A DNA stretch of 6,758 nucleotides, taken from positions 1 to 6,758 of the forward strand of contig DAOWNP010000137.1 of NCBI GenBank assembly GCA_030642545.1, given 5' to 3'. Under the pieces are notes generated by a model. It worked only from the letters and a program-made list of their open reading frames with translations. It did not search any database and was not told where the DNA came from. This DNA comes from Desulfobacteraceae bacterium (lineage in GTDB: Bacteria; Desulfobacterota; Desulfobacteria; Desulfobacterales; DAOWNP01). Position 1 is the first letter of the stretch; every line of letters begins with the position of its first letter. A program made the position numbers and the translations under genes. Positions 1-6,758 of the stretch are shown here, one piece after another.

Positions 1-72
1 AGCAATTCCAGGAAAAAGATGTCCCCCTGTCCCTCCGCATGCAATCAGTATTTTAAGAGGTTTTGAATTCAA
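1..72 (-). CDS. murG: MurG, lipid II-forming GlcNAc transferase (5' fragment, runs off window)
   Basis: Only the first 24 codons lie in the window. They read as a TTG-initiated N-terminus ending LKILIACGGTGGHLFPGIA. This is the first beta strand and glycine-rich GGTGGHxxP loop of MurG, the family GT28 enzyme that transfers GlcNAc from UDP-GlcNAc to lipid I on the inner face of the membrane. The TTG overlaps the ftsW stop codon as TTGA. Reading upstream in the same frame, a TAA occurs 16 codons before the TTG with no ATG or GTG between, so TTG is the only usual start codon available ahead of the conserved motif. No strong Shine-Dalgarno is seen (only GGAT about 11 bases upstream), so translation is probably coupled to ftsW. 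Position directly after ftsW is the usual dcw position. The remainder of the gene lies beyond base 1. Confidence 0.93.
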   Translation of the reverse strand, partial: MNSKPLKILIACGGTGGHLFPGIA

Positions 73-1184
73 TTTCTTACAGATCCTATATTTATAAGAA
101 TTCCAAGAAGCATCATGTTAATTACAAGAGAAGAACCACCATAGCTTAAAAATGGCAGAGTAAGTCCTGTTGTTGGAAGAAGCCCTAAGGCAACACCCAT
201 ATTAATACAAACCTGAAGGCTTATTGTAATGGTAATACCAACAGCAACAATTGCCCCTTCTCTGTTTTTTGCATTCAGTGCTATAAAAATACCTTTCCAT
301 AAAATCACAAGATAAAGAGATATTATAATAAAAACACCAATCAACCCAAACTCTTCACCAATAACTGATAAAATAAAATCTGTATGAGGCTCTGGAAGAT
401 AAAACAGCTTTTGAAAACTTTGGCCAGGACCTGTTCCAAAGAGACCTCCTGTTCCAAATGCCATAAGAGAATGCGTTAATTGATAAGCTCCATCCAACTC
501 ATGTGCCCATGGATCAAAAATTGTGAATATTCTCTTTACAGGATATTGTTTAACATACATTAATCCTGCTACAATCGGTCCCAAAACTATAATCGGGAAA
601 CAGATATGTAAAACAGGTACTCCTCCTGCAAACATTATAGTACTGATAATTGCAAAAAGTATCAGTATAGAACCAAAATCAGGCTGCATATATAATAAAA
701 CAGCAAATATACAAAACAGTATAAAATGAGGAAGTGAGCCTATGTAAAAATTTTTAATTTGAGGCAGTTTTTTATTTAAAGAATAACCTAAATATATAAT
801 TATAGAAAATTTAAGAAATTCTGATGGCTGAAATGTAAAACAGCTTACTTTAAGCCAGCGCAATGCTCCGCCTGACTCAGATCCTGCCTGAGTAAACAAA
901 AGAGATAAAAGTAAAACAGCAAGGAAAATCAAGAAAATAGCAATATATTTTTTTGTAAATACTGTATATGGCACACACATACAAAACAGCATAAGTATAA
1001 AACCTGCGACTGAATGCTTTATCTGGTTTATAAAAAAATTATATGCCTGATTGGAATTATCCTGAGCAGTTAACGTTGAGCTGGCACTATATACCATTAT
1101 TATTCCTATTAGAACCAGAAAAATAACTGTACCAAAAAGTATCAAATCCTTTTTTTTATTTTGCTGTTTTGAGTGCTTATTCAT
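69..1184 (-). CDS. ftsW: FtsW, septal peptidoglycan polymerase (SEDS family)
   Basis: This 371-residue SEDS-family polytopic membrane protein polymerises lipid II into glycan strands at the septum, normally in complex with the division transpeptidase FtsI/PBP3. About ten hydrophobic segments follow a short lysine-rich cytoplasmic N-terminus (residues 1-12). Family motifs seen: GGALRWLK (105-112), FQPSEFLK (118-125), QPDFGS (167-172), GAYQLTHSLMAFGTGGLFG (232-250), LPEPHTDF (263-270) with the presumed catalytic Asp at 269, and LPTTGLTLPFLSYGGSS (336-352). Sequence alone does not separate FtsW sharply from its elongation paralogue RodA; the position between murD and murG decides for FtsW. The ATG shares an ATGA overlap with the murD stop, and there is no good independent ribosome binding site, which suggests coupling. 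Length is typical to slightly short for the family. Codons 10-12 lie in a run of eight A, but the frame is intact. Confidence 0.95.
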   Translation of the reverse strand: MNKHSKQQNKKKDLILFGTVIFLVLIGIIMVYSASSTLTAQDNSNQAYNFFINQIKHSVAGFILMLFCMCVPYTVFTKKYIAIFLIFLAVLLLSLLFTQAGSESGGALRWLKVSCFTFQPSEFLKFSIIIYLGYSLNKKLPQIKNFYIGSLPHFILFCIFAVLLYMQPDFGSILILFAIISTIMFAGGVPVLHICFPIIVLGPIVAGLMYVKQYPVKRIFTIFDPWAHELDGAYQLTHSLMAFGTGGLFGTGPGQSFQKLFYLPEPHTDFILSVIGEEFGLIGVFIIISLYLVILWKGIFIALNAKNREGAIVAVGITITISLQVCINMGVALGLLPTTGLTLPFLSYGGSSLVINMMLLGILINIGSVRN

Positions 1185-2560
1185 TTTTCAATGCTTTTTA
1201 ATGATTTCACTGTTTTTGTAAAAACATTTCCACGATCAATATAGCTTTCGAACATATCAAAGCTTGAACAGGCTGGAGATAACAAAACACAATCACCTGC
1301 AACACTGTTTTTATAAGCTTCACCTACTGCATCACCAAGAGTTATACACTTTTTAAAAACTGCTGAGCTCTTTACTGCTGCAATTATTGTTTCAGCAGCT
1401 TCACCTATTATTAAAAGCAGTTTTACACGATCTTTTATCACAGGTTTAAGTTTTTTGAAATCGCCCTGTTTATCTCTTCCTCCCATTATAAGAATTACAG
1501 GAGAAGCAAAGGATTTGAGTGCTTTTAATACTGCATCAACATTTGTTGCTTTGGAATCATTATAATATTTTACCTGATTAATCGTATCTATATATTCTAT
1601 TCTATGGGGTAAACCTTTAAAATCTGCTACAGCTTTTGATATCCCTTTTTCTGTACCATTAACAGACAAAGCAGCCAAAGCTGCTGCTGCTATATTCTGC
1701 ATGTTATGTTTTCCTGTAAGTTTTATATCTGAGAGCTTTAAAGTTTTGTTATTACTGTAAATATTTATACTTCTTTTTTGTATAACAGCCCTGTTTTCTC
1801 CTGAGTGTTTTGCATCAAAACAGAGTTTTTCAGCGACAATATCTGAAATCAATGATTTTGTATTAGAATCTTTTTCATTAATTACTGCAAAATCACTCTT
1901 TTTTTGATTCATAAAAATCCTGGCTTTTGATGCAATATACTCTTTCATACTCTCATATCTGTCTAAATGATCTTCTGAAATATTAAGGAGAACAGATACT
2001 TTTGGCCTGAAATTTATTATAGTATCTAACTGAAAACTGCTTATCTCTACAATTAAAACATCCACCTTGTCATCTGATATTAAATAATCGGTTAGTGGCT
2101 TTCCAATATTTCCACAAACAAAAACTCTTAACCCGGAATTTTCAAGCATTTTCCCAATAAGAGTTGTGGTAGTTGTTTTACCATTGGTTCCTGTGACTGC
2201 CACAACAGGCTCTTTAATATATTGACTGGCAAATTCTATCTCTCCTGCTACCGGTATATTTAAATTATATGCATGCTTTAAAGGCTCTATATTTAAAGGC
2301 ACTCCAGGACTCACTATAATAAGATCTGCTCTTTCAAAAGATGACAGTTTATGTTCTCCAAATTCAAGTTTTACACCTGTATTCTCCATAGCATAAGCTG
2401 AATCTGTCGATCTTTTTTCAATAGAAGAGTCTACAATAGTAACATCCGCATGGTTTTTTTTAAGAAATTTAGCACATGAAACTCCAGATAACCCCAATCC
2501 TACTATTAAAATTTTTTTACCTGAAAAATCCGGTTCTAACATGTTGAAATAAAACGCCAT
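1181..2560 (-). CDS. murD: MurD, UDP-MurNAc-L-Ala:D-glutamate ligase
   Basis: This 459-residue cytoplasmic Mur ligase adds D-Glu to UDP-MurNAc-L-Ala using ATP. The N-terminal UDP-binding Rossmann domain shows GLGLSG (21-26) and SPGVP (84-88). The central ATPase domain shows the P-loop GTNGKTTTT (124-132), GNIGKP (150-155), EISSFQL (172-178), NISEDHLDRY (193-202) and Lys212 in YIASKARIF, at the position of the carbamylated lysine. The C-terminal domain shows FKGLPHRIE (314-322), NDSKATN (334-340), GGRDKQGDF (360-368), LLSPACSSFDMF (426-437) and RGNVF (443-447). The start is the ATG 7 bases after the mraY stop. A second in-frame ATG at 2542 (residue 7) is closer to the conserved core, and neither has a clear Shine-Dalgarno, so the first six residues are uncertain. 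The gene's stop overlaps the ftsW start. Length and motifs are ordinary for MurD. Confidence 0.97.
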   Translation of the reverse strand: MAFYFNMLEPDFSGKKILIVGLGLSGVSCAKFLKKNHADVTIVDSSIEKRSTDSAYAMENTGVKLEFGEHKLSSFERADLIIVSPGVPLNIEPLKHAYNLNIPVAGEIEFASQYIKEPVVAVTGTNGKTTTTTLIGKMLENSGLRVFVCGNIGKPLTDYLISDDKVDVLIVEISSFQLDTIINFRPKVSVLLNISEDHLDRYESMKEYIASKARIFMNQKKSDFAVINEKDSNTKSLISDIVAEKLCFDAKHSGENRAVIQKRSINIYSNNKTLKLSDIKLTGKHNMQNIAAAALAALSVNGTEKGISKAVADFKGLPHRIEYIDTINQVKYYNDSKATNVDAVLKALKSFASPVILIMGGRDKQGDFKKLKPVIKDRVKLLLIIGEAAETIIAAVKSSAVFKKCITLGDAVGEAYKNSVAGDCVLLSPACSSFDMFESYIDRGNVFTKTVKSLKSIEK

Positions 2561-2567
2561 AATATTA

Positions 2568-3647
2568 TTATCTTAATTTCAATGTACTCAGTGACAACAA
2601 AGCAAGTACAATAGCAATTATCCAAAACCTTACAATAACCTTTGACTCAGGCCACCCTTTTAACTCAAAATGGTGATGGATAGGAGCCATTTTGAAAATT
2701 CTTTTCCCATTTGTCATTTTAAAAAAACCGACCTGAAAAATTACTGACAAAGTTTCAATTACAAATAACCCACCGACAAGTATTAAAAGCAGTTCCTGTT
2801 TTGTTATAACTGCTATAGTTCCTATCATACCACCTAAAGACAAAGACCCTACATCACCCATAAATACCTGTGCTGGATAAGAATTAAACCATAAAAACCC
2901 TAAAGCCGCTCCTGCTAAAATTCCACAAAAAACTGTCAGCTCTCCACAACCGGGTGTATAAATTATTTGAAGATAATCAGATAATTTTATATGGCCTGCC
3001 ACATAGGCAAATCCCATGTATGTTACAGCAGCTATTACAATAGGTCCTGTTGCAAGTCCATCAAGCCCGTCTGTAAGATTGACACCATTTGATGCTCCAA
3101 CAATCACAAATACAGTTAAAAAGATATAACCAATACCTAAATCAGGCAAAAAATTCTTAAAAAAAGGGATAGCGAGGTAAGTACTAAAAGTATTATGTTT
3201 ATACAATAAATACCCCACAATAAAAGCTATTATGATCTGATAAATAAACTTTCTTGTTGCACTAAGACCGGTACTCTGCTTTTTTATCTGCATCAGATAA
3301 TCATCAATAAAACCTATACCTCCATAAGACAGGGTAACAAGAAGCATAATCCATATATAAAAATTTGTAAGATCTGCCCACAACAGAGTAGATACAACAA
3401 TTGAAAAAAGGATCATAACCCCGCCCATGGTAGGTGTTCCTGCTTTATCCAAATGACTTTCAGGACCTTCTGATCTGACATATTGCCCGATTTGCAGCTG
3501 TTTTAACTTTCTTATAAACAGAGGTCCTAAAACTATACATATTAAAAATGCTGTTAAGCTGGCATAAATAGTTCTGAATGTAATATATTTAAATACATTT
3601 AAATATGAAATGCTGGTATGCAGTGGATAAAGCAAGTGATAAATCAT
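2568..3647 (-). CDS. mraY: MraY, phospho-MurNAc-pentapeptide translocase (lipid I synthase)
   Basis: This 359-residue integral membrane enzyme transfers phospho-MurNAc-pentapeptide from the UDP precursor to undecaprenyl phosphate, giving lipid I. It aligns closely by eye over its whole length with remembered E. coli MraY (360 residues). About ten membrane segments are visible. Key motifs: GPESHLDKAGTPTMGG (61-76), the aspartate pair in GFIDDY (Asp115, Asp116), NLTDGLDGLA (190-199), FMGDVGSL (262-269) with the catalytic-site Asp265, and the triple histidine in APIHHHFELKGWPE (321-334, His324-326). The protein ends STLKLR, as is usual for the family. The ATG at 3647 places the conserved NVFKYITFRTI segment (17-27) at the expected distance from the N-terminus. 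Upstream AAGGA is about 15 bases from the ATG, far for a ribosome binding site. It is preceded by an 89-base gap after murF and followed 7 bases later by murD. Confidence 0.97.
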   Translation of the reverse strand: MIYHLLYPLHTSISYLNVFKYITFRTIYASLTAFLICIVLGPLFIRKLKQLQIGQYVRSEGPESHLDKAGTPTMGGVMILFSIVVSTLLWADLTNFYIWIMLLVTLSYGGIGFIDDYLMQIKKQSTGLSATRKFIYQIIIAFIVGYLLYKHNTFSTYLAIPFFKNFLPDLGIGYIFLTVFVIVGASNGVNLTDGLDGLATGPIVIAAVTYMGFAYVAGHIKLSDYLQIIYTPGCGELTVFCGILAGAALGFLWFNSYPAQVFMGDVGSLSLGGMIGTIAVITKQELLLILVGGLFVIETLSVIFQVGFFKMTNGKRIFKMAPIHHHFELKGWPESKVIVRFWIIAIVLALLSLSTLKLR

Positions 3648-3736
3648 TATAAAAATCCATATTCCTTAGTATAAAAGTTGGACGTTTTAGTTTCTGCAAA
3701 ACCAGAGATCAAAAATAAAAACTTCCTACCTAAAAA
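3648..3736 (-). other. murF-mraY intergenic gap with weak mraY leader signals
   Basis: This 89-base spacer has no open frame worth calling and no hairpin followed by a T-run, so murF and mraY are likely co-transcribed. Read on the minus strand it contains AAGGA (3663-3667), the only Shine-Dalgarno-like stretch before mraY, though its 15-base distance from the ATG is long. Just upstream is TATACT (3668-3673), a good match to a sigma-70 -10 box, but the best -35 candidate (TTGCAG, 3694-3699) is 20 bases away, so an internal promoter is possible but not supported. The stretch is simply AT-rich otherwise. Confidence 0.3.
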
Positions 3737-5158
3737 TTATTCCTTCGACAAGTTATTAACAATTTCCGCCATCTTCATTACCAACGACCCCTTAACAAGA
3801 ATCCAGCATCCAGGTTTTATATCCTGAATTATTTTTTTTACAAGAGCATCCTTGCAATCTATATTTATATTATCTTCCTTCATATTTTCAGATAAAGCAC
3901 CTTTTGCAATATCTACTGCATGATCTCCTGTAAGATAAAGCTTTGTTATTCCTGAATTTGCTGCTATAAATGCACCCACATCATAATGGAGCTTTTCTGC
4001 ATATTTCCCAAGCTCACACATATCTCCAAGAACAACAAACCCACAATTATTACCTTTCAATAATTTAAGAGTTTTGACAGCCTCTTTTACAGAGTCAGGG
4101 TTCGCATTGTATGTATCATCAATAATATTAAGTCCTGATTTTGTTTTTATGATCTTCATTCTTGATACTTCAGGAATAAAATTCTCAATTCCTTTTTTAA
4201 TATTTTCTAAATCAACACCCATAATATAACCTGCTGAAGCTGCAGCAAGAGCATTTTTTACCATAAAAATCCCGGGGCTTTTTATTAATACAGGAACTTT
4301 GCCTGATGGTGTTATTAGCTTAAAACTTGTTGTATATTTTGCAATCTCTAAAGATTCTGCTGTAATATCAGATTTTTTTGAAAATCCATAAAAAAGAGTA
4401 TTAATATTTATCTCTTTTCCTGCACAAAGAAGAGCTGTATCATCTGCATTTAATATAGCAGTTCCTTTAGAATCTATTTCATAAAGCAGCTCTTTTTTGG
4501 CTTTTAATACTCCCTCTATTCCACCGACTCCTTCAAGGTGAGCATAACCTATATTTGTTATAACCCCTATATCCGGTGCTGATATTTTTGATAAATATGC
4601 AATTTCTCCGGGTTTGTCCATACCAAGTTCAACAACAGCACATTTATGAGTACTGTTTAATCTTAAAAGAGTAAGAGGCAAACCTATTTCATTATTAAAA
4701 TTTCCTGATGTTGCCAAAGTGTTAAATTTTTTTGAAATTATTGACTCTGTTATTGCCCTTGTTGTTGTTTTGCCATTTGAACCTGTAATTGCAATTAATT
4801 TAACCTTTGACCGCTTTCTGTTAAAAGCTGCAAGATCACCCAGTGCTTTTGTGGTATTTTCTACTAAAATCAGAGATACACCCATCTGTTTGATTTTTTT
4901 TATATCAAACAGATCAGCATATTTTTCTTCTGCTATTACACACAAAACGCCTTTATCTGTTACATCATTGATAAAACTGTGACCATTGTGATTTTTGCCT
5001 TTTATTGCTATATAAAGTCCATTTTTTTCTACTTTACGTGAATCTATGGAAATATTTTTACATACAATATTATCCGCACCTGAGGAAAGAGTTCCTTTGG
5101 AAGCGTTTAAAATATCATTTATTGTCCATGTAAAAACGTTCATATTCATATCATTCAC
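3737..5158 (-). CDS. murF: MurF, UDP-MurNAc-tripeptide:D-Ala-D-Ala ligase
   Basis: This 473-residue cytoplasmic Mur ligase adds D-Ala-D-Ala to UDP-MurNAc-tripeptide to complete the pentapeptide precursor. The N-terminal UDP-binding domain shows SIDSRKV (37-43). The ATPase domain shows GSNGKTTT (126-133), NFNNEIGLPLTLL (153-165), VELGM (176-180), TNIGYAHLEGVGG (201-213) and NADD (237-240). The C-terminal domain shows DDTYNANPDSV (347-357) and VLGDMCELG (376-384). NFNNEIGLP, DDTYNANP and GDMxELG mark MurF rather than MurC, D or E. The start at 5158 is GTG. In-frame ATGs follow at 5149 and 5143, and the upstream AAAGTGA stretch would suit 5149 somewhat better, so up to five N-terminal residues are uncertain. 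Near the C-terminus the expected KGSR reads KGSL (456-459). The gene follows murE after a gap that contains a long palindrome. Confidence 0.96.
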   Translation of the reverse strand: MNDMNMNVFTWTINDILNASKGTLSSGADNIVCKNISIDSRKVEKNGLYIAIKGKNHNGHSFINDVTDKGVLCVIAEEKYADLFDIKKIKQMGVSLILVENTTKALGDLAAFNRKRSKVKLIAITGSNGKTTTRAITESIISKKFNTLATSGNFNNEIGLPLTLLRLNSTHKCAVVELGMDKPGEIAYLSKISAPDIGVITNIGYAHLEGVGGIEGVLKAKKELLYEIDSKGTAILNADDTALLCAGKEININTLFYGFSKKSDITAESLEIAKYTTSFKLITPSGKVPVLIKSPGIFMVKNALAAASAGYIMGVDLENIKKGIENFIPEVSRMKIIKTKSGLNIIDDTYNANPDSVKEAVKTLKLLKGNNCGFVVLGDMCELGKYAEKLHYDVGAFIAANSGITKLYLTGDHAVDIAKGALSENMKEDNINIDCKDALVKKIIQDIKPGCWILVKGSLVMKMAEIVNNLSKE

Positions 5159-5172
5159 TTTCTATAGATTGT

Positions 5173-5259
5173 CACATAATAAATTTTACAAGGCATTCGA
5201 GAGGAGATAATACTAAAATGTATATCTCCGACCGATAACGCAGTAAAATTATTTATGTG
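5173..5259. repeat. 87-base imperfect palindrome (long hairpin) between murE and murF
   Basis: Two nested inverted repeats share one centre of symmetry near base 5216. The outer arms are 5173-5189 (CACATAATAAATTTTAC) and 5243-5259 (GTAAAATTATTTATGTG), complementary at 15 of 17 positions. The inner arms GGAGATA (5203-5209) and TATCTCC (5223-5229) are perfect and extend by TAC/GTA past one bulged A to a 6-base loop. The two 13-base spacers between arms (5190-5202 and 5230-5242) are equal in length and partly pair. In the minus-strand transcript GCGUU can pair with AAUGC and CGG with UCG, counting G-U pairs. The whole stretch could therefore fold as one nearly continuous hairpin. No T-run follows on the minus strand, so it is not a typical intrinsic terminator. 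It could be a miniature mobile-element remnant, an RNA processing or stability element within the mur transcript, or a protein-binding palindrome. No clear target-site duplication flanks it. Confidence 0.7.
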
Positions 5260-5264
5260 GCTGT

Positions 5265-6758
5265 TTATATACTTTCTAATTCACAAAGAGCTTTTATAGC
5301 TTCAACTTTATCACAAAAGCTGTTTTTTTTTGTACCTGTAATCTGATAATCTTCATGCCCCTTGCCTGCTATTAAAATTATGTCACCAGAAGCTGAATTT
5401 ATTATCCCTCTATATATAGCTGCTCTTCGATCTGGCTCTATAATCACATCTGACTCACAAAAAACATCCCTGTTATCTTTAATTTTGCTTGTATCAGCTA
5501 TATCCATACCTTCTATAATATTATCAATTATTATATCAGGATCTTCACCTCTCGGATTATCTGATGTTACGATACAGACATCAGAAAGCTCTGCTGCAAT
5601 TTTTCCCATAACCGGACGTTTTGTTTTATCTCTGTCTCCTCCACAGCCAAAAACAGATATTATTCTACCCTGAGTCAGAGTTTTTAAACTTGTTAAAACT
5701 TTAAACAGAGCATCCGGAGTATGAGCATAATCCACAAACACATGTCTATTCAGACTGTTTTTTACTGCCTCAAGACGACCCGGTGCCGGCTGACAATCTT
5801 CTAATCCGGATATTATCGTATTTTCCGATATACCCATGGCATAACATGCCCCTGCAGCACATAAAATATTTTCAATATTATATGATGTCCCTGCAAGGTT
5901 TGAAGTAAAATCACAGCCTTTTTTATGGAAAAAAATTTTACCTTCTATTTTATCTATATCTAAGGATAATTGTTCTGCCCAAACTCCTCCAAAATTTTTA
6001 TCTGCCACAGCAAGCACATGATTTTTATCTGCTTTACATAAATTTAGAGTTTCAAACAGCTCTTTTCCTTTCGGATCATTACAATTTATTATAGCTGTTG
6101 TTGTCTTTTTTTTGCCCGACAAAAGAATATCTGTAAAGAGTTTTTGTTTACATTTCCAATAAGACTCTATTGTATTATGGTAATCTAAATGATCTAAGCT
6201 AAGATTTGTAAATATACATACATCAAAATTAATATCATCAACTCTGTTTAAATCTATACCATGAGATGAAACCTCCATAATCAGATACTCTACACCCTTA
6301 TTTATCATTTTATTCATATTATTATGAATAGACAGAGCATCAGGAGTTGTCATATTCATATTAATAGTTTGTCCATGATAGCGACAGTTTATTGTTCCCA
6401 TAACACCTGTACTTTTACCTGCTTTTTTTAATATATGCTCTATAATATATGATACTGTAGTTTTCCCGTTTGTTCCGGTTATACCCAAAACAGTTAATTT
6501 TTCCGAAGGATGACAAAAAAAAGCAGCTGCAATACAGGAAAGAGCTTTTCTTGTATTATTTACTTTTACAAAAACTATATCCTGTTTAATTTCTTTTTCG
6601 CATATTATTGCTGCTGCACCATTTTCAATTGCCTGATCAATGAAATCATGCCCATCAGATAAAAAACCTGAAACAGCTACAAAAAGACCTCCTGGAATAA
6701 CCTTATCTGCTCTTTGCCACACAGATGTTATTTCAGGGTTTGACATATAATCAAAAAC
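5265..6758 (-). CDS. murE: MurE, UDP-MurNAc-L-Ala-D-Glu:meso-DAP ligase (5' end beyond window)
   Basis: This cytoplasmic Mur ligase adds meso-diaminopimelate to UDP-MurNAc-L-Ala-D-Glu. The frame is open through the window edge (V-F-D-Y before the ATG at 6746). Compared with the family, about 15-25 N-terminal residues precede PEITSVW, so that ATG is probably internal. Numbering from it: GGLFVAVSGFLSDGHDFI (19-36) in the UDP-binding domain; P-loop GTNGKTT (91-97); TTPDA (133-137); EVSSHGID (158-165); NLSLDHLDYH (181-190); Lys200, at the carbamylated-lysine position; DYAHTPDA (339-346); GCGGDRD (367-373); DNPR (396-399), the meso-DAP specificity motif, which argues against a lysine-adding enzyme; and GKGHE (461-465). 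The usual DSR of the UDP-binding domain reads RAD (12-14). A run of nine A occurs near the 3' end without breaking the frame. It is the first gene of the visible run. Confidence 0.96.
   Translation of the reverse strand, partial: VFDYMSNPEITSVWQRADKVIPGGLFVAVSGFLSDGHDFIDQAIENGAAAIICEKEIKQDIVFVKVNNTRKALSCIAAAFFCHPSEKLTVLGITGTNGKTTVSYIIEHILKKAGKSTGVMGTINCRYHGQTINMNMTTPDALSIHNNMNKMINKGVEYLIMEVSSHGIDLNRVDDINFDVCIFTNLSLDHLDYHNTIESYWKCKQKLFTDILLSGKKKTTTAIINCNDPKGKELFETLNLCKADKNHVLAVADKNFGGVWAEQLSLDIDKIEGKIFFHKKGCDFTSNLAGTSYNIENILCAAGACYAMGISENTIISGLEDCQPAPGRLEAVKNSLNRHVFVDYAHTPDALFKVLTSLKTLTQGRIISVFGCGGDRDKTKRPVMGKIAAELSDVCIVTSDNPRGEDPDIIIDNIIEGMDIADTSKIKDNRDVFCESDVIIEPDRRAAIYRGIINSASGDIILIAGKGHEDYQITGTKKNSFCDKVEAIKALCELESI

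Noticed and set aside
523..729. Plus-strand open frame of 68 codons
   Set aside because: It lies entirely inside ftsW on the opposite strand, has no recognisable motif, and its composition is that of a shadow of the real gene.
4719..4982. Plus-strand open frame of 87 codons
   Set aside because: It lies wholly inside murF opposite the P-loop region; the strong MurF motifs on the minus strand explain the sequence.
5203..5229. Inner hairpin as an intrinsic terminator of murE
   Set aside because: The stem is short and AT-containing, and no T-run follows on the minus strand, so it does not fit a Rho-independent terminator.
5219..5247. Possible sigma-70 promoter on the minus strand in the murE-murF gap (TTTACT, 17 bases, TATACA)
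   Set aside because: Each box matches the consensus at only 4 of 6 positions, and such matches are common by chance in AT-rich sequence; the overlapping palindrome explains the bases equally well.
5362..5673. Plus-strand open frame of 103 codons
   Set aside because: It is antisense to the most conserved C-terminal part of murE (GCGGDRD, DNPR, GKGHE); the serine- and isoleucine-rich product looks like a reverse-strand shadow.
1..6758. CRISPR array, tRNA or rRNA gene, insertion sequence, or defence system
   Set aside because: Nearly all of the window is accounted for by six housekeeping cell-wall genes, and no regularly spaced repeat, RNA-gene signature or transposase motif was seen on either strand.

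Overview
This AT-rich window (roughly one third G+C by eye) holds a contiguous run of the division and cell wall (dcw) cluster. All genes are on the minus strand. In transcription order, from high to low coordinates, they are murE (5' end cut by the window edge), murF, mraY, murD, ftsW and the first 24 codons of murG. This is the canonical dcw order.

Organism: the set makes a DAP-type peptidoglycan, since MurE carries the DNPR motif of meso-diaminopimelate-adding enzymes. This fits a diderm bacterium. The MraY N-terminus, the MurG start (ACGGTGGHLFPGIA) and the MurE reading RADKVIPGGLFVA resemble my recollection of low-G+C Desulfobacterota (Desulfobacterales-like) sequences. That placement is inference from family resemblance and was not tested by a search.

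Layout: murE occupies 5265-6758. A 105-base gap follows (5160-5264), almost filled by an 87-base imperfect palindrome. murF is 3737-5158, then an 89-base gap (3648-3736), then mraY 2568-3647. From there the genes are tightly packed: 7 bases between mraY and murD, a 4-base ATGA overlap between murD and ftsW, and a 4-base TTGA overlap between ftsW and murG. The last three junctions look translationally coupled.

Pathway: MurD adds D-Glu, MurE adds meso-DAP and MurF adds D-Ala-D-Ala to the UDP-MurNAc peptide in the cytoplasm. MraY transfers the finished phospho-MurNAc-pentapeptide to undecaprenyl phosphate (lipid I), MurG adds GlcNAc (lipid II), and FtsW polymerises lipid II at the division septum. 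Every gene has intact key motifs and an undisturbed frame.

I found no evidence of an undescribed multi-gene system. The one structure not explained by ordinary gene content is the palindrome between murE and murF. Smaller points are an altered UDP-binding motif in MurE, an altered C-terminal motif in MurF, and a TTG start for murG.
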